Below, piece after piece: positions 20,368 through 28,893 of a stretch of 64,000 nucleotides of DNA. Source of the stretch: Phreatobacter sp. (GTDB lineage: Bacteria; Pseudomonadota; Alphaproteobacteria; Rhizobiales; Phreatobacteraceae). The position numbers and the translations under genes are program-made. The stretch lies in NCBI RefSeq assembly GCF_027532945.1, contig NZ_JAPZTZ010000003.1:1-64000 (forward strand), written 5' to 3'. How positions within the stretch are numbered: the first letter of the stretch is position 1; each line of letters begins with the position of its first letter. The notes beneath the pieces are model-generated. The model was not told the DNA's origin and did not search any database. It saw only the letters and a list, made by a program, of their open reading frames with translations.

Positions 20368-22986
20368 ATGACGGGACAGCTCATCGGAGCCCTGATCCTC
20401 TGGCTGATCGTCGCGGTCATCGCCATCGCGATCATCGTTTATCTCGTGAACTGGCTGTACCGGCGATCCTCGAAGGAGGTGTCCTTCGTCCGCACGGGCC
20501 TGTTCGGCGAGAAGGTGGTGATCAATGGCGGCGCCTTCGTGCTGCCGATCATTCACGACGTCACACCCGTGAACATGAACGTCCTGCAAATGGCAGTGAC
20601 CCGGGCCAAGGACACGGCGCTGATCACCCGGGACCGGATGCGGGTCGATATCGACGCCGAGTTCTATGTGCGGGTGAGACCCGACAAGCCCTCCGTCGCG
20701 ATTGCTGCCGCCACGCTCGGCAGGCGCACATTGCAGCCGGATCAACTCAACACGCTGCTCTCCGGCAAGTTCATCTCGGCGCTACGCACGGTTGCTGCGG
20801 CGATGAGCATGGAGGAGATGCACGAGCAGCGCGGCGACTATGTCCAGCGCGTCAAGGACGCTGCAGCCGAAGCGCTCGATCAGAATGGCCTTGTGCTCGA
20901 ATCCGTCGCCATCACCGACCTCGACCAGACAGACCTGCAATACTTCAATCCGTCCAACCGCTTCGATGCGGAAGGCCTCACCCGGATCATCGAGGAGATC
21001 GAGGAGAAGCGGAAGGTGCGCAACGACATCGAGCAGGATTCGATGATCCGCATCCGCACACGCAATCTCGAAGCCGAGCGTCAGGCGCTGGACATCGAGC
21101 GGGAGAGCGAGGCCGCCCGTCTGGAACAGCAGCGAGAAATCGAGATCAAGCGCGCCATGCAGCGGACCGAGATCGCGCGCGAGCGCGCCGTCCGCGACAC
21201 CGAGGCCGAGCAGGCGCAAATCTCGTCGCGCGAGGAGATCGAGAAGTCGCGCATCGCCAACGAGCGCGCCATCAGCGAGGCGCGCATCGCCTCCGAGCGC
21301 GACATCCGCCAGCAGGAGATCGCCCGAACGAAGGCGGTGGAGGCGGCCGAGATCGCCGCGCGCGAGGAGATCGAGAAGGCCCGGATCGCCAACGAGCAGG
21401 CCATCCAGACCGCCCGCATCGCCTCCGATCGCGACACCCGCCAGAAGGAGATCGAGCGGACCAAGGCCCTCGAGCAGGCAGAGATCGCAGCACGCGAGGC
21501 GGTGGAGCGGTCGCGCATCCTGCAGGAGGCCCAGGTCAGCGCCGAGCGCATCGACCGCGAGAAGGAGATCAAGAACCTCGAGATCGCCCGCAACAAGGCC
21601 CTCGACGAGGCAGAGATCGCCGCACGCGAGGCGGTGGAGAAGGCCCGCATCGCCCAGGACATTGCGCTCACCGCCGAGCGCATTGCCTCCGACGAGGGCA
21701 AGCGCAAGCTCGAGATCGCCCGCAATCGCGCTCTCGAGGAAGCCGAGATCGCCGCCCGCGAGGCCACGGAAAGCGCCCGCATCGCCCAGGAGAAGGCGAC
21801 GGCCGCCGAGCGGATCGCATCGGAACTCTCAACCCGGCAGCTGGAAATCGAGCGCGCCGAGCAGCTGGAGGCTGCCGAGATCAAGCGGCGCGACGCCGTC
21901 GAGCGGCAGCGCATCGCCGCAGAGCTCAAGATCGAGGAAGAGCGGATCGCCTCGTCTCGCGCGCGCGAAGTCCTGCAGATCGAGCAGAAGAAGGCTGTCG
22001 AGGTGGCGGAAGAGGATCGCGCCATCGTCATCGCCGCCAAGCGCGCCGAGCGCACGGATGCCGACAAGACGCTGCGGCAGACGGAGATCGTTGCCAAGCA
22101 GGAGGTCGAGAAGGCCGACGTCGCCCGCGAACAGGCGCTGGAAGCGGCCCGGCTGGAGCGCCGTCGCGCCATCGAGCAGCTTGAGGTCGCCCGCTCTCAG
22201 GCCCTGCAGGAATCGCAGATCGCCTCCAACGAGGAGATCGAGCGCGCCCGCATCGCCGCCGACCGCGGCCTGGACGAGGCGCGGGTCGGCCGCCAGCGCG
22301 ACCTGCGCCGCCTCGAGATCGAGCGCGAGCGCGACGTCGAGAACGCCGCCATGGAAAAGGCCATCGCGCTCTACGCGAAGTCGCTCGAGGAGAGCGCCGC
22401 GGCCGTCAAGGCGGAGATGGCGAAGGCCAAGGCGGTCGAGGCCGCCGAGCTCGTCCAGACGGTCAAGGAGAGCGAGGGCGCCAAGCGCCGCAAGACCGTC
22501 GAGGTCATCAATGCCGAGCGCGAGGCCGAGGAGGTGCGCATCGCCGCCGAGGCCGACAAGCTGCGCAAGGCGGTCGATGCCGAGGCGCAGAAGCTTCTCT
22601 ACGAGGCCGAGAACGTGCTCACCGACGGCGCCCGTTACGGTCTCTTCCGCCGCCGGCTGCTCGACCGCATCGAGGGCATCGTCCGCGAGAGCGTCAAGCC
22701 CATGGAGAAGATCGAAGGCATCCGCATCCTCCACGTCGACGGCCTCCAGGGCATGGGCGGCGCGGGCGGTGGCGGCTCGTCCCGCACCCCCACCGACGAG
22801 GTGATCGAGTCCGCGCTGCGCTACCGCGTGCAGGCGCCGCTCATCGACCAGGTGCTGAAGGAGATCGGCATCGAGGGCGGCAACCTCGCCAAGATGGGGG
22901 GCCTGATGCGCGAGGCCTCCGACATGCAGCGCGTCGCCAAGGACGCTCAGCCTCCCAAGCCGAAAGACGGCGGCGAGAAGAAGTGA
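20368..22986 (+). CDS. Large flotillin-like SPFH-domain protein with very long coiled coil
   Basis: The 872-residue protein starts with one membrane span (LIGALILWLIVAVIAIAIIV), then an SPFH/band-7 domain (about 35-225). About 500 residues of charged coiled coil follow, built from repeating blocks of roughly 35 residues such as EIAAREEIEKARIANE and EIAAREAVERSRI. A C-terminal flotillin-type region (QLLYEAENVLTD-like, about 740-870) ends Lys-rich. Flotillins scaffold membrane microdomains. Usual bacterial flotillins are about 500-700 residues, so the coil is expanded. It lies between the PEP-hydrolase-family and SRPBCC genes in the same direction, which suggests a scaffold for the membrane-associated oxidation system. 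Confidence 0.85.
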   Translation: MTGQLIGALILWLIVAVIAIAIIVYLVNWLYRRSSKEVSFVRTGLFGEKVVINGGAFVLPIIHDVTPVNMNVLQMAVTRAKDTALITRDRMRVDIDAEFYVRVRPDKPSVAIAAATLGRRTLQPDQLNTLLSGKFISALRTVAAAMSMEEMHEQRGDYVQRVKDAAAEALDQNGLVLESVAITDLDQTDLQYFNPSNRFDAEGLTRIIEEIEEKRKVRNDIEQDSMIRIRTRNLEAERQALDIERESEAARLEQQREIEIKRAMQRTEIARERAVRDTEAEQAQISSREEIEKSRIANERAISEARIASERDIRQQEIARTKAVEAAEIAAREEIEKARIANEQAIQTARIASDRDTRQKEIERTKALEQAEIAAREAVERSRILQEAQVSAERIDREKEIKNLEIARNKALDEAEIAAREAVEKARIAQDIALTAERIASDEGKRKLEIARNRALEEAEIAAREATESARIAQEKATAAERIASELSTRQLEIERAEQLEAAEIKRRDAVERQRIAAELKIEEERIASSRAREVLQIEQKKAVEVAEEDRAIVIAAKRAERTDADKTLRQTEIVAKQEVEKADVAREQALEAARLERRRAIEQLEVARSQALQESQIASNEEIERARIAADRGLDEARVGRQRDLRRLEIERERDVENAAMEKAIALYAKSLEESAAAVKAEMAKAKAVEAAELVQTVKESEGAKRRKTVEVINAEREAEEVRIAAEADKLRKAVDAEAQKLLYEAENVLTDGARYGLFRRRLLDRIEGIVRESVKPMEKIEGIRILHVDGLQGMGGAGGGGSSRTPTDEVIESALRYRVQAPLIDQVLKEIGIEGGNLAKMGGLMREASDMQRVAKDAQPPKPKDGGEKK

Positions 22987-22998
22987 GGCAGATCGATC

Positions 22999-23436
22999 AT
23001 GGCCCGCGTCTATGTCTCCAGCGTCATCAACGCCCCCGCCGCCCGGGTCTGGGCTCGGGTTCGCGACTTCAACGGCCTGCCGAACTGGGTCCCCGCCGTG
23101 GCGGAGAGCCGGATCGAGAACGGCGAGCCGGCTGACAAGGTCGGTTGCGTCCGGGCCTTCTCGCTGCGCAACGGCGACAAGCTGCGCGAGAAGCTGCTGG
23201 GCCTGTCGGATTTCGACATGTTCTGCACCTACTCGATCCTCGACAGCCCCATGCCGCTAACGGACTACGTGGCGACACTCCGGCTCACGCCCGTCACCGA
23301 CCAGGACCGCACCTTCGTCGAGTGGTCGGCCGAGTTCGACTGCGCCCCCGACAAGGAGCAGGACCTCGTCTCCAACATCGGTGCGAATGTCTTCCAGGCG
23401 GGCTTCGACTCGCTCAAGCGCGCTTTCGGAGGGTGA
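22999..23436 (+). CDS. SRPBCC (START-like) family protein 1
   Basis: The 145-residue protein has the helix-grip fold pattern: VYVSSVINAPAARVWARVRDFNGLPNWVP at the N-terminus, GCVRAFSLRNGDKLREKLLGLSD in the middle and a long C-terminal helix. Such proteins bind hydrophobic ligands in a deep cavity. In molybdenum-hydroxylase operons CoxG is an SRPBCC protein that helps place the enzyme at the membrane, but this one lacks the CoxG membrane tail. It starts 12 bp after the flotillin gene and is followed 1 bp later by a paralogue. Confidence 0.8.
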   Translation: MARVYVSSVINAPAARVWARVRDFNGLPNWVPAVAESRIENGEPADKVGCVRAFSLRNGDKLREKLLGLSDFDMFCTYSILDSPMPLTDYVATLRLTPVTDQDRTFVEWSAEFDCAPDKEQDLVSNIGANVFQAGFDSLKRAFGG

Positions 23437-23437
23437 T

Positions 23438-23890
23438 GTGCCGAAGGTCGTGCGCAGCACCATCATCGACGCGCCGGTGGACCGCCTCTGGTCCGTGCTG
23501 CGCGACTTCAACGGCCACGACCAGTACCACCCGATCGTGGCGGAGAGCGCCATCGAGCGTGGCTATTCCTCCGACAAGATCGGCTGCGTCCGCCGCTTCA
23601 CCCTGGCCGACGGCAGCGAGTTGCGCGAGCAGCTCCTGTCCCTGTCCGACCTCGAGATGACCTACAGCTACTGCCTGCTCGACACGCCCATCCCGCTGTT
23701 CAACTACGTCGCCCATATTCGCCTGCTGCCGGTGACCGATGGCAACCGCAGCTTCTGGCATTGGGAAAGCCGCTTCACGACGCCTCCGGGCCGTGAGGCG
23801 GAACTGGCGGAGAAGGTCGGCAACGACGTCTATTCCGCCGGCATGGAGGCCGTCCGCCGCCTGCCGGAACTCGAAGGTGCGGGGATCTGA
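23438..23890 (+). CDS. SRPBCC (START-like) family protein 2
   Basis: The 150-residue paralogue shares APVDRLWSVLRDFNGHDQYHPIVAES, IGCVRRFTLADGSELREQLLSLSD and LLDTPIPLFNYVA with the preceding protein, so the pair arose by tandem duplication. GTG 23438 is chosen because CGGAGGG lies just upstream; it leaves a 1-bp gap. Two different subunits may form a heterodimer or bind substrate and product of the nearby hydroxylase. Confidence 0.8.
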   Translation: MPKVVRSTIIDAPVDRLWSVLRDFNGHDQYHPIVAESAIERGYSSDKIGCVRRFTLADGSELREQLLSLSDLEMTYSYCLLDTPIPLFNYVAHIRLLPVTDGNRSFWHWESRFTTPPGREAELAEKVGNDVYSAGMEAVRRLPELEGAGI

Positions 23891-23893
23891 GCC

Positions 23894-24715
23894 ATGCCGA
23901 TCGAGATCCGCACCGCCTCCACCGCATCGGAAGCCGCCGGGCTCCTCGCCGGCGACAGGCAGGCGCGCCTCCTGTCCGGCGGCACCCTGCTGATGCGCGA
24001 TCTCAACGAAGGTCGCCTGACGGATGGCGTGCTTGTGAGGCTCACGGACCCGGCCTATCGCCAGATCGGCGTGTCCGGCAGCCGGGTCGAGCTTGGTGCC
24101 GGTGTCACCATGGCGATGATCCTGAAGCGCCGGGAACTCGCCTGCCTCCATGGCGCCGCCCGCGCCATCGGCGGGCCGGCCGTGCGCAACATGGCGACCG
24201 TCGGCGGCAACCTCTTCGCCGAGACGCCGTATGGCGATTTCACCGTCGCACTCCTCGCGCTCGACGCTCAGGTGATGGTTCTGCAGGGCTATGGCGCGCC
24301 GCGCGCCGTGGGGCTGGAGGAGTTCCTGGCGGGGCGCGGGCGGGCGTCCTCGGGCCTCGTGACCGCTGTGCAGGTAACGCTTCCCCAAAACCCCCTGGAC
24401 TTGCGGTTCCGGAAAGTCAGCCGCGTGAGGCCCAAGGGCATTGCCGTCCTGTCGATCGCCGCCCTCCTGCCAACGTCCGGAGGCCGCGTGACCGGCGCGC
24501 GCGTCGCCTACGGCGCCATGGCGCCGACGCCTATCCGCGCCAAGGCAGTGGAAAGGGCCCTCGACGGCAAGGCGCTGGACGCCGCCACCATCGCGGCGGT
24601 GCGCGCCGTCGCGACCGAAGGCACACGTCCTGCGACGGACGCGGTCGCCAGCGACTGGTACCGCCGCGAGGTTCTACCGGTTCATCTGGCGCGGCTCCTG
24701 TCCGGTCAAGAGTGA
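23894..24715 (+). CDS. Molybdenum hydroxylase medium subunit, FAD-binding (CoxM/CutM type)
   Basis: The 273-residue protein has the FAD-binding PCMH pattern of the xanthine dehydrogenase family: ARLLSGGTLLMRD, RVELGAGVTMAMIL and RNMATVGGNLFAETPYGDF, plus the C-terminal CO-dehydrogenase flavoprotein domain (KVSRVRPKGIAVLSIAALL). It passes electrons from the 2Fe-2S subunit to FAD and an acceptor. It lies 10 bp before the 2Fe-2S gene, in the order medium-small-large usual for these enzymes. Confidence 0.88.
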   Translation: MPIEIRTASTASEAAGLLAGDRQARLLSGGTLLMRDLNEGRLTDGVLVRLTDPAYRQIGVSGSRVELGAGVTMAMILKRRELACLHGAARAIGGPAVRNMATVGGNLFAETPYGDFTVALLALDAQVMVLQGYGAPRAVGLEEFLAGRGRASSGLVTAVQVTLPQNPLDLRFRKVSRVRPKGIAVLSIAALLPTSGGRVTGARVAYGAMAPTPIRAKAVERALDGKALDAATIAAVRAVATEGTRPATDAVASDWYRREVLPVHLARLLSGQE

Positions 24716-24725
24716 GGAGAGGCAC

Positions 24726-25208
24726 GTGGCGAAAGTACCCGTCCAGTTCCGCCTGAACGGCTCCGACCGCGCCGCCTTCGTGGCGCCGGCCGACAACCTC
24801 CTCACCCTTCTGCGCCGGGGGCTGAACGAGTTCGGCCCGAAATATGGCTGTGGTCAGGGAACCTGCGGTACATGCACCGTGCTCATCGACGGCGAGTTGC
24901 AGCTCTCCTGCCTCACCCTCGCCGCCACCTGCGAGGGCCGCCACGTCGAGACCGTGTCAGGCATGGCGAACGGGCCGACGCTCCATCCGATCCAGCAGGC
25001 CTTCATGGAGCATTTCGCCGCCCAGTGCGGCTTCTGCACGCCGGGCATGCTCACCGCCGCCCGAGCGCTCCTCGAAGCCAACCCTACCCCCTCGCGCGAA
25101 GAGGTCATCGACGGCATATCCGGCAACATCTGCCGTTGCACCGGCTATGAGGCGATCATTGAGGCCATCCTGGCCGCCGCCCGGTCTGGGCAGGTCAGGC
25201 GCGCCTGA
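24726..25208 (+). CDS. Molybdenum hydroxylase small subunit, two [2Fe-2S] clusters (CoxS type)
   Basis: The 160-residue protein shows both clusters of the family. The plant-ferredoxin-type site is YGCGQGTCGTCTVLIDG followed by LSCLTLA (about residues 40-62). The helical-domain site is QCGFCTPGML with NICRCTGYEAI (about 99-140). It begins with GTG and lacks a signal peptide, so the enzyme is cytoplasmic. It relays electrons from the molybdenum site to the FAD subunit. Confidence 0.92.
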   Translation: MAKVPVQFRLNGSDRAAFVAPADNLLTLLRRGLNEFGPKYGCGQGTCGTCTVLIDGELQLSCLTLAATCEGRHVETVSGMANGPTLHPIQQAFMEHFAAQCGFCTPGMLTAARALLEANPTPSREEVIDGISGNICRCTGYEAIIEAILAAARSGQVRRA

Positions 25209-25218
25209 GGAGGGCACC

Positions 25219-26970
25219 ATGCTGGAATTCCGCAAGGACCTCTTCGCCGCGGAACGGGACGACAACCTCAACGTCGTGGGCAAGGGCGCGCAGCGCCAGG
25301 ACATGCCCGGCCATGTCACCGGCCGCTCGCCGTTCTTCGATGATCACGCCTTTGAGGGGCTGCTGCACCTGAAGGTGGTGCGCAGCCCACACCATCACGC
25401 CCGCATCCGTCATATCGACACATCGGCCGCCGAGCGCGCACCGGGCGTCAAGCGCGTCCTGCGCGGCGCCGACGTGCCGGTGAACAAGAACACCCTGCTC
25501 AGTCTCATCAATTTCGGCAAGGACGACGAGCCGACGCTGGCGGTCAGCAAGGTCTCCTACAAGGGCGAGCCGGTCGTCGCGATCATTGCCGAGACCGAGC
25601 ATCAGGCTCTCGCCGCGCGGGCGCTGGTGCGGGTCGATTACGAGGTCATCCCGCACGTTTTCGATGTTGAGGAAGCGCTGAAGCCCGGCGCACCCGTCGT
25701 CAACGAGACCTACCCGAACAACTACTTCGATTATCACGACCGTTACGACCATTCGAAGCTGCGGTTCGGCGATGTCGAGCGGGCGTTTGCCGGCGCCGAC
25801 TTCATCGTCGACGACCGCTACCAGATGTCGCCGATCGAGCACGCGCCGACCGAGACCAACGGTTCGATCGCAGCGCCCGAGCAAAACGATCGGTTTGTCG
25901 TCCACTCATGCGCCCAGGGCTTGTTTTTCTCGCTTGGCACCGCCGCCAAGATCCTCAACCTCGAATCCAACCGTCTCCACTTCGTTGGCGGTACCGTCGG
26001 CGGCGGTTTTGGCGGCAAGGTCGATTCTCTTACCGAACCGCTGTCGATCCTCGGCGCGATGATGACGGGCCAACCGGTCCGCTACGTGCTCGATCGCGAG
26101 GAGGAGATGCTCTACGGCTCGCCGCGCGGCGCCGAGCGCATCTACATCAAGGATGGCATCATGCGCGACGGGCGCATCGTCGCCCGCCGCATCCGCAGCT
26201 ACTTCGACGCCGGTGCCTATACGCGCCTGTCGAGCTACGCCGCCATCAAGTGCACCGCCCACCTGCCCGGCCCCTACACGATCCCGAACGTCAGCGCCGA
26301 CATCTACGTCGCCTATACCAACCGCTGCCCGTCCACCGCCATGCGCGGCTTCGGTATCACTGCGGTCGACTTCGCGCTGGAGGTCCACATGGACAAGGGC
26401 GCCGAGGCCTGCGGCATGGACCCGATGGAGTTCCGGATCCTGAATGCCTATCGCGACGGCGACATGAAGGCGCATCGCCGCGTCGCCAAGAACACCGCCC
26501 TCATCGAATGCGTGCAGGTGGTGGCGGACAAGACCGGCTGGCCGCTTTCGGATCAGGCGCGACGGCAGAGCTCGCTGACCGGGGGCGGCGGCGCCCGCGC
26601 CGACATTCCCGCGACCGTCCTCGACGACAACGGCCGCATCGGCCGCCCGGAGACGCGCACCGGCCCTGTGACCGAGACGCTGCCGGCGGGCACCATGCGC
26701 ATTCCGATGACGAAACAGCCGATCATGGAAGGCTCCGCCGAGGCCCGGCCGACACCGCCCGCCGTGCCGCAATACGAGCCCTATCGCCCGACCCCGCCGG
26801 CGAACCAGCCCGCATATCAGCCTCAGCCCTATCAGCCGACACCGACGGCCCCGCCGCCCACCCAGGCGGCGCCTCCATCGCCGCCCTCGGCACCGCCGCC
26901 CGCATCCGCGCCGCCGACGCAGCATGGCGCGGTGCGGTTTTCCTCCGTCTTCGGCACGAGGAGGCGCTGA
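25219..26970 (+). CDS. Molybdenum hydroxylase large subunit, N-terminal half with Pro-rich tail
   Basis: The 583-residue protein covers the aldehyde oxidase/xanthine dehydrogenase a/b hammerhead domain (about 20-140) and the first molybdopterin domain. It has VGGGFGGK-type binding loop GGTVGGGFGGKVDS and TNRCPSTAMRGFG, which is the ordinary hydroxylase loop and not the Cys-Ser-Phe-Arg loop of CO dehydrogenase. Homology stops at about residue 450. The rest is a low-complexity linker, then a Pro-rich stretch (about 505-570) ending just before the next gene 1 bp away, which supplies the second molybdopterin domain. The split is natural-looking, with a proper stop, ATG and no frameshift pattern. 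Confidence 0.87.
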   Translation: MLEFRKDLFAAERDDNLNVVGKGAQRQDMPGHVTGRSPFFDDHAFEGLLHLKVVRSPHHHARIRHIDTSAAERAPGVKRVLRGADVPVNKNTLLSLINFGKDDEPTLAVSKVSYKGEPVVAIIAETEHQALAARALVRVDYEVIPHVFDVEEALKPGAPVVNETYPNNYFDYHDRYDHSKLRFGDVERAFAGADFIVDDRYQMSPIEHAPTETNGSIAAPEQNDRFVVHSCAQGLFFSLGTAAKILNLESNRLHFVGGTVGGGFGGKVDSLTEPLSILGAMMTGQPVRYVLDREEEMLYGSPRGAERIYIKDGIMRDGRIVARRIRSYFDAGAYTRLSSYAAIKCTAHLPGPYTIPNVSADIYVAYTNRCPSTAMRGFGITAVDFALEVHMDKGAEACGMDPMEFRILNAYRDGDMKAHRRVAKNTALIECVQVVADKTGWPLSDQARRQSSLTGGGGARADIPATVLDDNGRIGRPETRTGPVTETLPAGTMRIPMTKQPIMEGSAEARPTPPAVPQYEPYRPTPPANQPAYQPQPYQPTPTAPPPTQAAPPSPPSAPPPASAPPTQHGAVRFSSVFGTRRR

Positions 26971-26971
26971 C

Positions 26972-28003
26972 ATGGCCCGCCACCGGGGACGCGGCATGGC
27001 GTCCGTCAACTATCCCATCGGCATGAACCTCGGCGGCGATCCGAGCCAGGCGCTGATCCACTCCAATCCCGACGGCAAGTTCACCGTCGCGCTGTCGGCC
27101 ATCGATCTCGGCCAGGGGATGAAACAGGTGACGCGGCAGGTGGCCGCCGAGACCCTGGGCGTCCCCATGGAAGACGTCTATGTCGACACCGCCGACAGCG
27201 ATACCGGCCCGCACGACATGGGCAGCTTCGCCTCGCGCGGCACCCACCGCATGGGCAATGCCGTCATCGCCGCCGCCCGCGAGGCGCGCGGCGTCCTCCT
27301 GGAGGCCGCCGCTGAGGAACTCGAGGTCAATGCCGGCGACCTCGTCACCGACGGGCGCGGCAACATCCACGTGAAGGGCGCGCCCTCGCGCTCCATCACC
27401 GTCAAGGCCACCGCCCAGGCGGCGCAGTTCAAGCAGGGCAAGACCATTGCCGGGCGCGGCATCTTCCTGATCCCACTGTCGACCGTTGACCCGCAGACCG
27501 GCGAGATGAATCCCAACACCGCCTTCGCCCATGCGAGCCTCGTCGCCGATGTCGAGGTGGACGACGAGACCGGCGAGGTGACGGTCCTGAAGATGGCCTC
27601 GGCCTATGAGCTGGGGCGGGCGATCAATCCGAAGATGGTCGAGCAGCAGCTCGTCGGCGGGGCCTGGATGGGCATCAGCCACGCGCTCTACGAGACGCCT
27701 GAGCCCTACTATCCGGACCCGAGCCACGGGCCGCGCGACTTCAACGAATATCTCATGCCGGGCCCCGGCGACATCGCGCCCTATTCCATCACGGTGCTGG
27801 AGCGGCCGGCGCCTGACGGCCCCTTCGGCGGCAAGGGTCCGGGGGAGATGTGCGCCAACCCCGTGCTCCCGGCCATCGCCAACGCCGTCTACAACGCGGT
27901 TGGCGTGCGCGTGAACGACCTGCCGATCACACCGGAGAAGATCCTGCGCGGCATCAAGGCCAATGGTGGAGCGCGGCCACAGCCGCGCCGCGGCGGGGGC
28001 TGA
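26972..28003 (+). CDS. Molybdenum hydroxylase large subunit, C-terminal half
   Basis: The 343-residue protein is the second molybdopterin-binding domain: HSNPDGKFTVALSAIDLGQGM, VDTADSDTGPHDMGSFASRGT, MASAYELGRAINPKMVEQQ and FGGKGPGEMCANPVLPAIANA. The Glu in GKGPGEM aligns with the catalytic glutamate that activates the hydroxylating water in this family. It must pair with the preceding protein to make one active site, so the enzyme would have four subunit types. Together the two halves exceed the usual length of about 770 residues because of the linker. Confidence 0.87.
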   Translation: MARHRGRGMASVNYPIGMNLGGDPSQALIHSNPDGKFTVALSAIDLGQGMKQVTRQVAAETLGVPMEDVYVDTADSDTGPHDMGSFASRGTHRMGNAVIAAAREARGVLLEAAAEELEVNAGDLVTDGRGNIHVKGAPSRSITVKATAQAAQFKQGKTIAGRGIFLIPLSTVDPQTGEMNPNTAFAHASLVADVEVDDETGEVTVLKMASAYELGRAINPKMVEQQLVGGAWMGISHALYETPEPYYPDPSHGPRDFNEYLMPGPGDIAPYSITVLERPAPDGPFGGKGPGEMCANPVLPAIANAVYNAVGVRVNDLPITPEKILRGIKANGGARPQPRRGGG

Positions 28004-28008
28004 CGGCC

Positions 28009-28893
28009 ATGGCGCTGCAACCGCCCATCGCCGGCCTGTCGAGCCCTGAGGCGCTGGCCGAGGCGCTGCGCTCGGCGCTCTATCTCGCCGACGACGGCAT
28101 CGCCACCGCAGGCTTCCTGTCGCTCGCCCTCGGCAAACCGCTGCTGCTGGAAGGCGCGCCGGGCGTCGGTAAGACCGAGGCCGCCAAGGCGCTCGCCGGG
28201 ATCCTCGGGCGGCAGCTCATCCGTCTGCAGTGCTTTGAGGGCATCGACGCCTCCGCCGCCCTCTACGAGTGGAACTATCCGCGCCAGATGCTCGCCATCC
28301 GCCAGGCGCGCGAGGGCGAGAGCGTCGACATCTATCGGGACGACTTCCTCATCGAGCGCCCGATGCTGGCGGCCCTGCGGCGGCCCGACTCCACCGTGCT
28401 GCTCATCGACGAAATCGACCGCTCTGACCACGAGTTCGAGGCCTTCCTGCTGGAATTCCTCTCCGATTTCTCCATCTCCATCCCCGAGCGTGGCACGCTA
28501 AGGGCCGCCGACCGGCCGGTCGTCGTGCTCACCTCCAACCGAACCCGCGACCTCCACGAGGCTCTCCGGCGTCGGTGCGTCTACCACTACATCCCCTACC
28601 CCGACCCGGCCCGGGAGGCGGCCATCATCATGCTGCGGTCCTCGGCCGTCGCCGAGAGCACGGCCCGCGCCATTGTCCACGCCGTCGGCCTCCTGCGGCA
28701 GGAGCCGCTGACCAAGCCGCCGGGCGTCGCCGAGGCCGTCGACTGGGCGGAGGCGGCCACCGCCCTTGCCCGCACCGGCGCATCCTGGCCCGAGGCCTTC
28801 CGCCGCTCCATCGGCACGGCGCTGAAGGACGAGGAGGATCTCGCCCTGATGCGCCCGCGCATGGACGCCTTCATCCGTGCGGTGGCGGCATGA
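28009..28893 (+). CDS. MoxR-type AAA+ ATPase (CoxD-like)
   Basis: The 294-residue ATPase has Walker A EGAPGVGKTEAAK (about 47-59), Walker B VLLIDEIDRSDHEFE, sensor TSNRTRDLHEALRRRC and the arginine-finger region expected of MoxR proteins. CoxD-type ATPases sit beside molybdenum hydroxylase genes and, with a VWA partner, help insert or mature the metal site. The VWA gene follows with a 4-bp overlap, giving the classic CoxD-CoxE pair. Confidence 0.88.
   Translation: MALQPPIAGLSSPEALAEALRSALYLADDGIATAGFLSLALGKPLLLEGAPGVGKTEAAKALAGILGRQLIRLQCFEGIDASAALYEWNYPRQMLAIRQAREGESVDIYRDDFLIERPMLAALRRPDSTVLLIDEIDRSDHEFEAFLLEFLSDFSISIPERGTLRAADRPVVVLTSNRTRDLHEALRRRCVYHYIPYPDPAREAAIIMLRSSAVAESTARAIVHAVGLLRQEPLTKPPGVAEAVDWAEAATALARTGASWPEAFRRSIGTALKDEEDLALMRPRMDAFIRAVAA

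Noticed and set aside
21180-22300. Tandem DNA repeat that could suggest a CRISPR or satellite
   Set aside because: The periodicity is codon-level repetition of the flotillin coiled coil, with imperfect units and no spacers.
23894-28003. Aerobic carbon monoxide dehydrogenase
   Set aside because: The large subunit lacks the Cys-Ser-Phe-Arg active-site loop and has the ordinary hydroxylase loop TNRCPSTAMRGFG, so it is a general molybdenum hydroxylase.
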